NCBI RefSeq assembly: GCF_026914185.1
Contig: NC_070564.1
Coordinates: forward strand, 5,642,001 to 5,706,000
Reading direction: 5' to 3'
DNA length: 64,000 bases
From: Puccinia triticina
Taxonomy: Eukaryota > Basidiomycota > Pucciniomycetes > Pucciniales > Pucciniaceae
Under the pieces are notes generated by a model. The model made no database searches, had not been told where the DNA came from, and saw nothing but the letters and a program-made list of their open reading frames with translations. Positions 1 to 8,151 of this stretch are shown here, piece by piece (position 1 is the first letter of the stretch; each line of letters begins with the position of its first letter). The position numbers and the translations under genes are program-made.

Positions 1-64
1 TCACAAGGAGAAGATTAGAAGCCTTCAATCAATAGGGAAGATTTTCTTGCTCTGTCACGGCCGG

Positions 65-767
65 TGTGGAACTCTGTCCGGTGCAGGCCGGCGGCAGTTA
101 GTTGGAGGGGAATGTGGGAAAAGAAATTTTATGTGCCCTCCGGGTGATGGTCGGGATGAGCAATGAGGATCGGCTAAGCGTTGAGGTTTGGGGGGTGGGA
201 AGATTTTACGACGGCGTTGAGCGCGCGTCAGCGGTTTGTTGTTTTGAGGGAAGAAGAAAGCTCGGATTAAGGAAGCGATTCTTGAGGATCAATAAGATTC
301 AGTATGGCGCTTTGGAGGGCGCCGGATAATGAGAGATAAACTTCTGATGGATTCCTAATGGGATCAGCTAGGTTCCATGCCCCCCTTCCTCTGAGTTCGT
401 GGGCGAACTCAGACTCCAGGAGGCGCCGCGGACTGCGGACCCGTCATCACACCCCGCACACGCGCACATACACCAAGACACAACAAGAAACAACAAACAA
501 AAGAACTAAACCAAACCCTTCCCACTGAAACCATCCAACGCGCGCAGTAAAGAAAGGAAAAGAAAACCAAGGTTAAGAAACAAGCATCATGAAAGAGTAA
601 AAAGGGAAAAAGATACAAGAAATTGGGAAGCTCCTGAAACGTCTTGAGGAAGATGGCCGCCGCGCCACCTGAGATCTTGATACCTTGAAGATTTGATCTT
701 GCCGTCCACCCGCGCGCCGCGCCGCGAATGAGTGTTGTTCCCCGCGTGTACCAAATGGCGCACCACA
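65..767 (-). repeat. 3' LTR of the gypsy element
   Basis: 703 bp, matching 7449-8151 with about four substitutions. It begins TGTGG and ends CCACA. Near 390-411 it holds a hairpin with 8-bp arms (CTGAGTTC and GAACTCAG), also present in the other LTR with one change. Confidence 0.95.
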
Positions 768-899
768 TCTCCACCACGCTTGCAGTCTGTCCCTAGACTG
801 CTCGCGTCTCGCAGTCGAGGATCCGAAAGAAAAGAGGGGAGAAAAAAAAGAATCCTACAGGGAAAGGCAGGGGCCAAAGAGGAAGGAACCGCCGCAGTG

Positions 900-974
900 C
901 TCACGATTGTGGCATAAAGTAGGGTTTTGAAAAGCGTAGATTTACCCTGGAGGTGCACAATTGGGAGGACTTAC
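900..974 (-). repeat. Intron-like cassette D (GTAAGT to GAG, 75 nt)
   Basis: Read on the minus strand it starts GTAAGT and ends GTGAG. It is homologous to cassettes at 4158-4237, 4584-4663 and 7170-7246, sharing TGCACCTCC, CTACG/CTACC and TGCCAC blocks. The pol stop codon TAA lies within the GTAAGT. If the cassette were removed, the pol frame would continue past 899 into the 3' LTR to a stop at 587. Splicing is an inference. Confidence 0.5.
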
Positions 975-3900
975 TTTCGTACTCCTGTGCCTCCACGGGA
1001 AAAATACTTCTTCACCTGATCCGCTGAAAACCTGCGCGCCAGCCGAGTGCCGTCGAGCTCCTCCAAAATGTACGAGCCGCCATGAACTTGCTGAACCACG
1101 CGGAAAGGACCGCTCCACCGATGGGCAAATAATTTGCCCCACTGAGTCTCGAGGGCCCAATTATAGACCAACACCATGTTGCCAGGCTGAAGAGGATCCC
1201 GCATCCGACCGGCGTTCTTCTCTTCCCAATACCGAACGGAGCCTTCGCGCGCCTTCATGAGCTTTTGGTGCGCTAGCTCGCGGACTTCTTCGCTACGCTC
1301 CAGCTGACGAGAACGCGCCACTAAAAGATCGGCCGTGTCTTGAACTTCATCCCAATCGACCCCGAGGTAAGATTCCATCTCCAAGTCGATGGGCAGCACG
1401 GCCCGCTGGCCAAATACGATCTCGTAGGGTGAATAGCCAGTAGTGCGCTTTGTTGAGATCCGATCAGCAAATAAGACGAGGGGCAGGTATTTTCGACAGT
1501 TTTTAGCGCTTTCCCCAGCGAGCTTGACAAGCGCGGCCTTCAGAGGACCGTGGCCGCGCTCAACCATTCCCTGACCTTCAGGGTAATAAGGTGTGGAAAC
1601 GCGATGCTGGCCGGGAAGTTCGCGCAACATCTCCGCAAGCTTGCCGCCGAATTCGGATCCGCCGTCTGTCGAATAAGAGCGCGCCAAACCGTAGTGCATC
1701 GTCCAGTGTTCATGAAGAAAGCTAGCCACCGCTTCCGAGCTAAGAGTATTCAGAAATTTGGCTTCCACCCAGCCCAAGAAATCATCGCGGGCTACGATAA
1801 GGTATTGCGCACCGGGAGCTTTGATGTGGACGACATCCATGGCGACACGCCCGAAAACCGATGATTCTCCCGTAGGCCCTCTGATCTCCAAAGGCCGTCG
1901 CAGATCGCGCTTCTGACAGGCCTCGCAACTCTTGCACCAGCGTGATACGCTCTTCTTCAAAGAGGGCCACCAGAACCGCTCCGCCACTCGCCAATAGGTT
2001 TCCGTCTCCCCGCGATGTCCTAGACCTTCATGCAGTTGCTCCAACACCTCCTCTTGCTTCGACGGAATTGTAATGACAATTCGAGGACAGGGTGAACCTC
2101 TCTTCATGAGGCGACCGGCGTGAACAAAAAAATCAGAGGCTTTACGTTTCAAAGCCCGAAAGTCCTCAAGCGTCATGTTTTCCGGCCACCGTAGATCCAG
2201 CAGATAAGCTTCAAGCTGTCGCCAAAAGCCCTGCTGATAGCCGGTATATTCTCTGCTCGTCGTGCCCAAACAAAAAGCTAAGGGCTTGATGGCAGGCTCT
2301 TCCTCGTCGAATACAGTCTCAGGAGTCGACTCATCTTCGTCTTTTGGGCGTCGGGACAATCCATCAGGCATCAGAAAAGTTTTTCCCGGTCGATGAACAA
2401 TGTCGAACGAAAACAGCTGAATAAAAGACACCCAGCGTGTCATCGGAGCGTTGGGCAGGCTTGGAGCGTTTATCATTTCGATAAGAGAATGAGCGTCTAC
2501 CTGAAGCTCAAAATGTTGGCCCCACAAGACCGTCTGAAGTTTCTTGAGTATCCACGCCACGCCGCAAAGCTTGAGCTTAGGCTGCGAGTACCGGGATTCA
2601 ACGTCCGAGAAGAGGAGGGATTCGTACAACGCGGGCCTATCCAGCCCGTTAGAGTCTTCCTGGGTAAGCACTGCTCCCGCTGCGTGGAAGCTTGAATCAA
2701 CAGCGAGCTTGATCTTGCCCGCATCCGGCCCATAATCGACCTTAACCAAGACAATATCCTTGCCAACGATGATCTTGAGCCTCTGAAACGCAGCCTCGCA
2801 CTCAGTCGACCATACCCAATCGGCGTCCTTTCGCGTCAGGCATCGAAGGGGGAGACAAATCTCGGAAAGATGGGGAATTAAAATACGGACGTAGACCACC
2901 ACGCCCAGAAAACCCCGCACCTCGGTCGCATTCGCAGGGGTAGGCCAAGACAGAATCTTGTTGACTTTTGTCTTCGCCATCCTCCTTCCATCCTTGCACA
3001 CCACATGGCCGACAATCTCGAGGGCGGGCACACAGGCGGCTAGCTTAGACGCCAATACCGTTAGGCCCGATTCTTCAATCCGGAACAGAATACGCTCTAG
3101 GGTTTCCGCGTATTCCCAAATAAAGCAACGAATACCGGGATGCCATGGCAGTTGCTCGTTGTTGTAGTCTGAAACAGGGCCTTTGATGCCGCCGTCATCA
3201 ATGAAGATCCCTGCGTGCTCTGGAATCTCCTCCTGAAGAATCCAAACCATCTGTGCCTGATAAACCGCCACGGAGTTGGTGGCGCCTTGAGGGAGACGAG
3301 TGAGCTGAAACCGTCCCAGAGGTGTGTCAAAAGTGGTGAGCGGACGGGAGATGGGATCCAAGGCACGCTCATCGTAGCCGCCCATAATATCGCCCAGACC
3401 GTAGCAGGCCCGGCCAGCAAACGATTCCACAAACTCCTTGGTTGCAGGCGGAACACCTGCATCCTTGATAGTGACCTTATTCAAAGGTTGAAGATCATGA
3501 ACTACCCAGAGTTTCCCATTACTCTTGAGAACGCAGAAAACGGGCAAGGAATAGCTGGACATGGACTGTTCGTAGAGCCCTGTCTTAACGCGCTCCCGGA
3601 TCAGCCGAATGAACTTGTCAAGTTTTGCCGCGGGGATGGGAATCTTTCTCTTCTGCCACGGATCGTGCTCCACAACAGGAATGATATACGGGAGTCCGTA
3701 GGAGTCCTTGAGCAGACCCCGCTCTGACTCGGTGAACGCTATGGACAGATTCCGCTCTGACAGGACATTTTTTATCAGGTTCAGCTCGTCCGGAAGTAGC
3801 CAACCATCCGGGCCAAAATTCACGACCGCATGCCGCTCTTCCGTTACCCGGCCTCTGGGCACGAAGGGTCCCGCCAGAGATCGCGGAAGACCGCGGTAAG

Positions 3901-4984
3901 GATCACGAGATAGGGGCGGGCGTCGAAGAGGAGGGTTCAGGCCCTGGGGCATGGGAGAATTAACCGGCTTGACCTTCTTGTCGACCGGCTTATACTTGGC
4001 CGCAAACACTAAGAATCCGCCTTCAGCCCATGCTTCAGAGAGTGCCGTTTGATCCGCGAACCGTAGGCCATGCTCCATCAAATTCCAGGTGCGGTGCTCT
4101 TGTTGATCCTCAAACGCCGCCTTACCTGAAAAAGAGAAACCAGGCGGACGTCTTTCGCTCACGATAGTGGCACAAGGTAGGGTACAACGAATTTGCGTAG
4201 CATCAAGCTCCAGAGGTGCACTTTGGTCAGAACTTACTTTGTGTCCAAAGTCCCCCCACGGCGCCTCAAATTCCACCTCGCCTCCTTCGCACTTCAAAGA
4301 GAATAATAGTTTTACCTCTTCACGGAGGATCTTTAGTTTTACCTCGTTGCGGAGGCTTGGGAGTTTAGGCTCATCGCGGAGTTGAGCTAGATTACCCTCA
4401 TTGCGGAGGACGTTGGGAGACGTATCTAGTTTATCCTCATCACGGAGACTATCTTGAGGAACGGCTAGTTTATTCTCGTTGCGGAGACGGGTTTCAAAAG
4501 CTAGTTTTTTCTCGTTGCAGAGACGGTCCGCAAACGACGTTGGGCAACCCAGAACTGAAACAAAGGACGAAACGCGGGGGCGGCTCACAAGTGTGGCAAA
4601 CGTAGAGTTTTCGACAACAGGGATGGCATCTAGCCCGGAGGTGCACAACTGGGAGGAACTTACTTTCGTTTCTTCCCGTCTCCTCGGGCACCCCGTTTCC
4701 CCTTCCGATGGATTCCCGCCTGCCGAAGGTTCTTGGATCGCTGAGAGATGGGCCGATGAGAGAGTTGAGTCGAGAAAAGGAAACTGGAAACCTCGAGGAG
4801 GGAAAGTTGGAATATTATTGAGATCTTGAGTTGTTTTCTGGTGTTTTTTTACTTTAATGTTTTGATGAAGTTGAGATAAGGGAGGAAAACGCGACCGTTG
4901 AGCCTCTTGAGAATAAGTTAATCCAGCAGCTCGAGGGCGAGACTCTACATTAGCTCGGCTGCTTGCAGGATTAACTGGAATCAT
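971..4984 (-). CDS. pol: Pol polyprotein: reverse transcriptase, RNase H, integrase
   Basis: 1337 residues. The first ~400 residues are low-complexity, with cassette-derived segments and an LRNE-type repeat. The reverse transcriptase core follows: YGLGDIMGGYDERALDP near residue 530, LPQGATNS near 570 and the catalytic FIDD near 595. RNase H is marked by VDSSFHAAGAVLTQ near 760. Integrase has an HHCC finger (HEGLGH ... CKSCEAC) near 985-1025, catalytic Asp near 1050 (AMDVVH) and 1110 (STDGGSEF) and Glu near 1140 (GMVERGHG). A GPF/Y-like C-terminal module (HRWSGPFRVV) follows. The ATG overlaps the gag stop as ATGA, which suggests termination-reinitiation rather than classical frameshifting. No chromodomain is evident. 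The frame is intact and no catalytic residue appears lost, consistent with the near-identical LTRs. Confidence 0.95.
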   Translation of the reverse strand: MIPVNPASSRANVESRPRAAGLTYSQEAQRSRFPPLSQLHQNIKVKKHQKTTQDLNNIPTFPPRGFQFPFLDSTLSSAHLSAIQEPSAGGNPSEGETGCPRRREETKVSSSQLCTSGLDAIPVVENSTFATLVSRPRVSSFVSVLGCPTSFADRLCNEKKLAFETRLRNENKLAVPQDSLRDEDKLDTSPNVLRNEGNLAQLRDEPKLPSLRNEVKLKILREEVKLLFSLKCEGGEVEFEAPWGDFGHKVSSDQSAPLELDATQIRCTLPCATIVSERRPPGFSFSGKAAFEDQQEHRTWNLMEHGLRFADQTALSEAWAEGGFLVFAAKYKPVDKKVKPVNSPMPQGLNPPLRRPPLSRDPYRGLPRSLAGPFVPRGRVTEERHAVVNFGPDGWLLPDELNLIKNVLSERNLSIAFTESERGLLKDSYGLPYIIPVVEHDPWQKRKIPIPAAKLDKFIRLIRERVKTGLYEQSMSSYSLPVFCVLKSNGKLWVVHDLQPLNKVTIKDAGVPPATKEFVESFAGRACYGLGDIMGGYDERALDPISRPLTTFDTPLGRFQLTRLPQGATNSVAVYQAQMVWILQEEIPEHAGIFIDDGGIKGPVSDYNNEQLPWHPGIRCFIWEYAETLERILFRIEESGLTVLASKLAACVPALEIVGHVVCKDGRRMAKTKVNKILSWPTPANATEVRGFLGVVVYVRILIPHLSEICLPLRCLTRKDADWVWSTECEAAFQRLKIIVGKDIVLVKVDYGPDAGKIKLAVDSSFHAAGAVLTQEDSNGLDRPALYESLLFSDVESRYSQPKLKLCGVAWILKKLQTVLWGQHFELQVDAHSLIEMINAPSLPNAPMTRWVSFIQLFSFDIVHRPGKTFLMPDGLSRRPKDEDESTPETVFDEEEPAIKPLAFCLGTTSREYTGYQQGFWRQLEAYLLDLRWPENMTLEDFRALKRKASDFFVHAGRLMKRGSPCPRIVITIPSKQEEVLEQLHEGLGHRGETETYWRVAERFWWPSLKKSVSRWCKSCEACQKRDLRRPLEIRGPTGESSVFGRVAMDVVHIKAPGAQYLIVARDDFLGWVEAKFLNTLSSEAVASFLHEHWTMHYGLARSYSTDGGSEFGGKLAEMLRELPGQHRVSTPYYPEGQGMVERGHGPLKAALVKLAGESAKNCRKYLPLVLFADRISTKRTTGYSPYEIVFGQRAVLPIDLEMESYLGVDWDEVQDTADLLVARSRQLERSEEVRELAHQKLMKAREGSVRYWEEKNAGRMRDPLQPGNMVLVYNWALETQWGKLFAHRWSGPFRVVQQVHGGSYILEELDGTRLARRFSADQVKKYFSRGGTGVRK
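4158..4237 (-). repeat. Intron-like cassette C (80 nt) inside pol
   Basis: Minus strand GTAAGT at 4237-4232 and final AG at 4159-4158. It is homologous to cassettes A, B and D. It is open in the pol frame, encoding a segment starting KVSSDQSAPLELDA. 80 nt is not a multiple of three, so removing it alone would shift the frame. Confidence 0.5.
4280..4540 (-). repeat. Degenerate minisatellite in pol encoding LRNE..KL repeats
   Basis: About seven units of roughly 24-40 nt, with the core 'tcgttgcggagg' (plus strand) next to 'ctagttta'. Each codes for LRNE/LRDE/LREE followed by KL. The array lies exactly between cassettes B and C. The encoded stretch is charged and probably disordered. Confidence 0.7.
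4584..4663 (-). repeat. Intron-like cassette B (80 nt) inside pol
   Basis: Minus strand GTAAGT at 4663-4658 and AG at 4585-4584. It is homologous to the other three cassettes. In the pol frame it reads KVSSSQLCTSGLDA and onward, similar to the product of cassette C. Confidence 0.5.
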
Positions 4985-7131
4985 AAAAAATGAGATTCTT
5001 CGTCCGAATCATCTTGAACAACGGCCATTCTCGAAAGAACAGCCTTCTTTCCCTTCCCGGGAAAATCGCGCTCCCATCGCCCTTGATCCGTGGCGCACAA
5101 CGAAATCTCAATCTGCCGGCCTTCCGGGTCTGGCAGCACAATCTTCTCGCCGCCTTGACCGGAATAAATCAAGGTCGCCTTGAAGTCTATGAGGAAAGGT
5201 CGCCCCAAAATGAGCGGTCCATCGGCGCGAGTGATCCAAAAATGACAGGATCCCACAATGGTCCTGCCCACACGAATCTGGACATCCTCTGCGACTCCCA
5301 TGAGCTCACAGGACTGGTTGCCGATGCCCCAGACGGCCGAACTAAAGTTAACTCGCGGGCTGATATTGAATTTATTTGCCAACGCGTTTGAGATCAAGTT
5401 CAGTTGCAAGCCAGAGTCGATCATCGGGGACGCAGAACTCTCCTCCTCTCCCACCAAACAGGGGAGAAAACCAAGAGGACAGGAATAGAGCCGTGAATCT
5501 GAGCCGGGGCCTTCCGGATCAGGTCCCTCCGCCAACAACGTGCCGGAAGCCGTCCTAAGCTCCTCGGTACCCGCTTCCACGCGGCGCTTAGTCACCCATT
5601 TCTTCCAGCCCTCCGCCATAGCCGGAGAAATCGCCAGCAGCTCCCTAATAGTAACGCCCGGAACTGGAAGGTCCGAAACTTTCTTGATCATGTCGTCGAT
5701 AATGTGTGGTTGATCCTTAGAGATAGCCCTCTCAAAGCGGACCTTCTGGACGGGTGGCTTTGACTTGCTAGTCGACTCGGGTGCGCCCGCGCTTAAAGGA
5801 ACCGGATCTGCCATCGGCGTAACCGAGCTCCTCTCAAAAAGCTCCGGCTCCTCGTCCATGTCCTCCGCATCGGAATCTTCATGAGGAGTCGTGGTCTTCT
5901 TAACTGGCTTCCTTCCTGCCAAAGGTGGGACTATTGGCGCCTTGAAAGGCTTTGGGGCCTCGTGCTTCCTACGAGCTGGGTCCGCCTCGTAGGTTCCCGC
6001 AAAACTTTGAGAGGAAACCGCCGGGGGGTACCACGGCTCGAGTGATCCACAAGTGGCTCTGAATTCACCCAAAGCAGAAACCGCCGCGGTCTTTGGCTGA
6101 AACAAAGCCACTACATGTCGGATCGGTCGAGAAGAATCGAACGGGATCAATGCTCCATTGGGCAGGAAGAAGTTGTTGCCCTTCTGCTCGACTAGGTTGG
6201 CCTCCTTATCCTTGACCAATTCCATGCAGCGCCCCGTGCCGTGTCCCTCACGATGACAATAATAGCAAACCAACGGCCCACGAGATTCGCGCGGCGCGCC
6301 CGGAGTAGAAGGAGCGCCCTTCATCACGAACTTCTTCTCCAAACGTTGCTCGAAAGACTGCAACATCTTGGAGATCTTGTCTACGGTTGCTGGAGCTTTG
6401 TCTGATACAGGGGCCTCTTTAGGACGTCGGTCGTCCTCCATCTTTTGCATGATGTCGTTGGCCGTCTTGAACTCTGACTTCGGGGCCGCGACCGGCTCGG
6501 GTTTGATTGGCTCTGAGGTAAAAGCCACTTCCTCTTCCATCTCAGATTTGACAGCCGCTCTTAATTCGCTAAGGACCGGGAGGCGATATTGACCATCCAA
6601 TGTTTTAACCATCTTCTTCTCCTTGACTAGATAAGACTTGATACGCTGTTGGAAACCGGATGAAAACGCAAAGAAGAAATGGTCGACGGCCAGATCCTCC
6701 AATGATAGATGCTGGTAACGGATCAGATAGGACAAGATGACGTCAAACACCGATTTGAAAGACCTGTACGCGTCCAACGTAGAAATGCCGCCTTTGGCGG
6801 ACCACAAATCTTTGAGAGCTTGCAGGTCGGCGACCGTGTAGCGGACTGCGTCTACCTGGCCCCATCGTTCGATCATCTGCTTGCGGAGTGTGGCCCATGA
6901 CTTTGTTGCATAGCCACTCATGTCCCACACAGCATCTTGAATGTCCTTGCTTCCAAGGAACGATGGGATCTGTAGAACCTTGTCCTCATCCAAAGCGCCA
7001 TCCAAATTGGCCGCTAACTCATACTGACGAAGGAACGCTTCGACGCGCGTACCCGTAAACTTCAGACCACGATCTTGAGGCTTGATTTTTACCATCTTGC
7101 GCGATGATCCCGAACTCTGAGACGCTTCCAT
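4981..7131 (-). CDS. gag: Gag-protease polyprotein
   Basis: 716 residues starting at the ATG at 7131. The N-terminal ~250 residues form a capsid-like helical region (TGTRVEAFLRQYELAANLDG, WDMSGYATKSWATLRKQM). A CCHC zinc knuckle (CYYCHREGHGTGRC) lies near residues 287-300. A retropepsin-like aspartic protease follows near residue 567 (PMIDSGLQLNLIS, with DSG as active site), with the flanking LILGRPFLIDF typical of the second half of retroviral-type proteases. The stop TGA overlaps the pol ATG by sharing ATGA at 4984-4981. The protein would form virus-like particles and process the polyproteins. The frame is intact. Confidence 0.92.
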   Translation of the reverse strand: MEASQSSGSSRKMVKIKPQDRGLKFTGTRVEAFLRQYELAANLDGALDEDKVLQIPSFLGSKDIQDAVWDMSGYATKSWATLRKQMIERWGQVDAVRYTVADLQALKDLWSAKGGISTLDAYRSFKSVFDVILSYLIRYQHLSLEDLAVDHFFFAFSSGFQQRIKSYLVKEKKMVKTLDGQYRLPVLSELRAAVKSEMEEEVAFTSEPIKPEPVAAPKSEFKTANDIMQKMEDDRRPKEAPVSDKAPATVDKISKMLQSFEQRLEKKFVMKGAPSTPGAPRESRGPLVCYYCHREGHGTGRCMELVKDKEANLVEQKGNNFFLPNGALIPFDSSRPIRHVVALFQPKTAAVSALGEFRATCGSLEPWYPPAVSSQSFAGTYEADPARRKHEAPKPFKAPIVPPLAGRKPVKKTTTPHEDSDAEDMDEEPELFERSSVTPMADPVPLSAGAPESTSKSKPPVQKVRFERAISKDQPHIIDDMIKKVSDLPVPGVTIRELLAISPAMAEGWKKWVTKRRVEAGTEELRTASGTLLAEGPDPEGPGSDSRLYSCPLGFLPCLVGEEESSASPMIDSGLQLNLISNALANKFNISPRVNFSSAVWGIGNQSCELMGVAEDVQIRVGRTIVGSCHFWITRADGPLILGRPFLIDFKATLIYSGQGGEKIVLPDPEGRQIEISLCATDQGRWERDFPGKGKKAVLSRMAVVQDDSDEESHFL

Positions 7132-7169
7132 GATGATCTAGAAGCAGGAAACGGAAAAAGTCGAGGCGG

Positions 7170-7246
7170 CTCACAGCTGTGGCAACGTAATGCTTCGACA
7201 TGATTGTAGAGAAGCCCTCGGAGGTGCACTATTGGGGAGGACTTAC
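7170..7246 (-). repeat. Intron-like cassette A (77 nt) in the 5' untranslated region
   Basis: Lies between the 5' LTR and the gag ATG. Minus strand GTAAGT at 7246-7241, with AG at 7171-7170. It is homologous to cassettes B, C and D, and similarity continues about 25 nt upstream into a purine-rich GAGG segment. Confidence 0.5.
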
Positions 7247-7396
7247 TTCTAGTTCTCCTTGCCTCCGCTACTGAACACACAAAATCTGAGACGAATTCCA
7301 ATGGGAAGAACTCGAGTCTGTACAAAAAGAAAGGAAAGGAAACCTAAAAAAAATAAAACTAGACCGCCCAGCGTCTTGAACACCGTGAAAATTCGG

Positions 7397-7446
7397 CGAG
7401 ACTGTAAATCTTGAGGTCGCTGGTTCGATCCCGGCTCGGAGGACCA
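7397..7446 (-). promoter_or_regulatory. Primer-binding region matching the 3' half of tRNA-Tyr(GUA)
   Basis: On the plus strand this reads as a mature tRNA 3' half. It has anticodon stem CGAGA/TCTTG around loop CTGTAAA (anticodon GTA at 7404-7406), variable loop AGGTC, T stem GCTGG/CCGGC around TTCGATC, acceptor TCGGAGG, discriminator A and CCA at 7444-7446. Two bases (AA) separate CCA from the 5' LTR. CCA is not encoded in nuclear eukaryotic tRNA genes, so this is a copy of a processed tRNA. It is the minus-strand primer site for reverse transcription and is much longer than the usual ~18 nt. Confidence 0.85.
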
Positions 7447-7448
7447 AA

Positions 7449-8151
7449 TGTGGAACTCCGTCCGGTGCAGGCCGGCGGCAGTTAGTTGGAGGGGAATGTG
7501 GGAAAAGAAATTTTATGTGCCCTCCGGGTGATGGTCGGGATGAGCAATGAGGATCGGCTAAGCGTTGAGGTTTGGGGGGTGGGAAGATTTTACGACGGCG
7601 TTGAGCGCGCGTCGGCGGTTTGTTGTTTTGAGGGAAGAAGAAAGCTTGGATTAAGGAAGCGATTCTTGAGGATCAATAAGATTCAGTATGGCGCTTTGGA
7701 GGGCGCCGGATAATGAGAGATAAACTTCTGATGGATTCCTAATGGGATCAGCTAGGTTCCATGCCCCCCTTCCTCTGAGTTTGTGGGCGAACTCAGACTC
7801 CAGGAGGCGCCGCGGACTGCGGACCCGTCATCACACCCCGCACACGCGCACATACACCAAGACACAACAAGAAACAACAAACAAAAGAACTAAACCAAAC
7901 CCTTCCCACTGAAACCATCCAACGCGCGCAGTAAAGAAAGGAAAAGAAAACCAAGGTTAAGAAACAAGCATCATGAAAGAGTAAAAAGGGAAAAAGATAC
8001 AAGAAATTGGGAAGCTCCTGAAACGTCTTGAGGAAGATGGCCGCCGCGCCACCTGAGATCTTGATACCTTGAAGATTTGATCTTGCCGTCCACCCGCGCG
8101 CCGCGCCGCGAATGAGTGTTGTTCCCCGCGTGTACCAAATGGCGCACCACA
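7449..8151 (-). repeat. 5' LTR of the gypsy element
   Basis: 703 bp, near-identical to 65-767, with TGTGG/CCACA termini. It adjoins the primer-binding region on its left and CCGG on its right. It should carry the leftward promoter; I see no clear TATA box. Confidence 0.95.

Larger units (their letters stand above)
65..8151 (-). mobile_element. Full-length Ty3/gypsy LTR retrotransposon
   Basis: Identical-length LTRs (703 bp) with TGTGG/CCACA termini bound an internal region with gag-protease and pol reading frames on the minus strand. The flanks carry a 4-bp direct repeat CCGG (61-64 and 8152-8155), the expected target duplication. The domain order reverse transcriptase, RNase H, integrase places it in Ty3/gypsy (Metaviridae). 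I count about four LTR differences (near 75, 230, 262 and 402 in the left copy), so insertion was recent. The element sits inside the MULE-OTU coding exon. Its 5' LTR is the right-hand one because transcription runs leftward. A short purine-rich tract abuts the left LTR at 768-780 (minus-strand sense) and could be the polypurine tract. Confidence 0.95.

Noticed and set aside
7397..7446. A genuine tRNA-Tyr gene fragment
   Set aside because: CCA is present and it adjoins the 5' LTR, so it is the element's primer-binding region rather than a tRNA gene.
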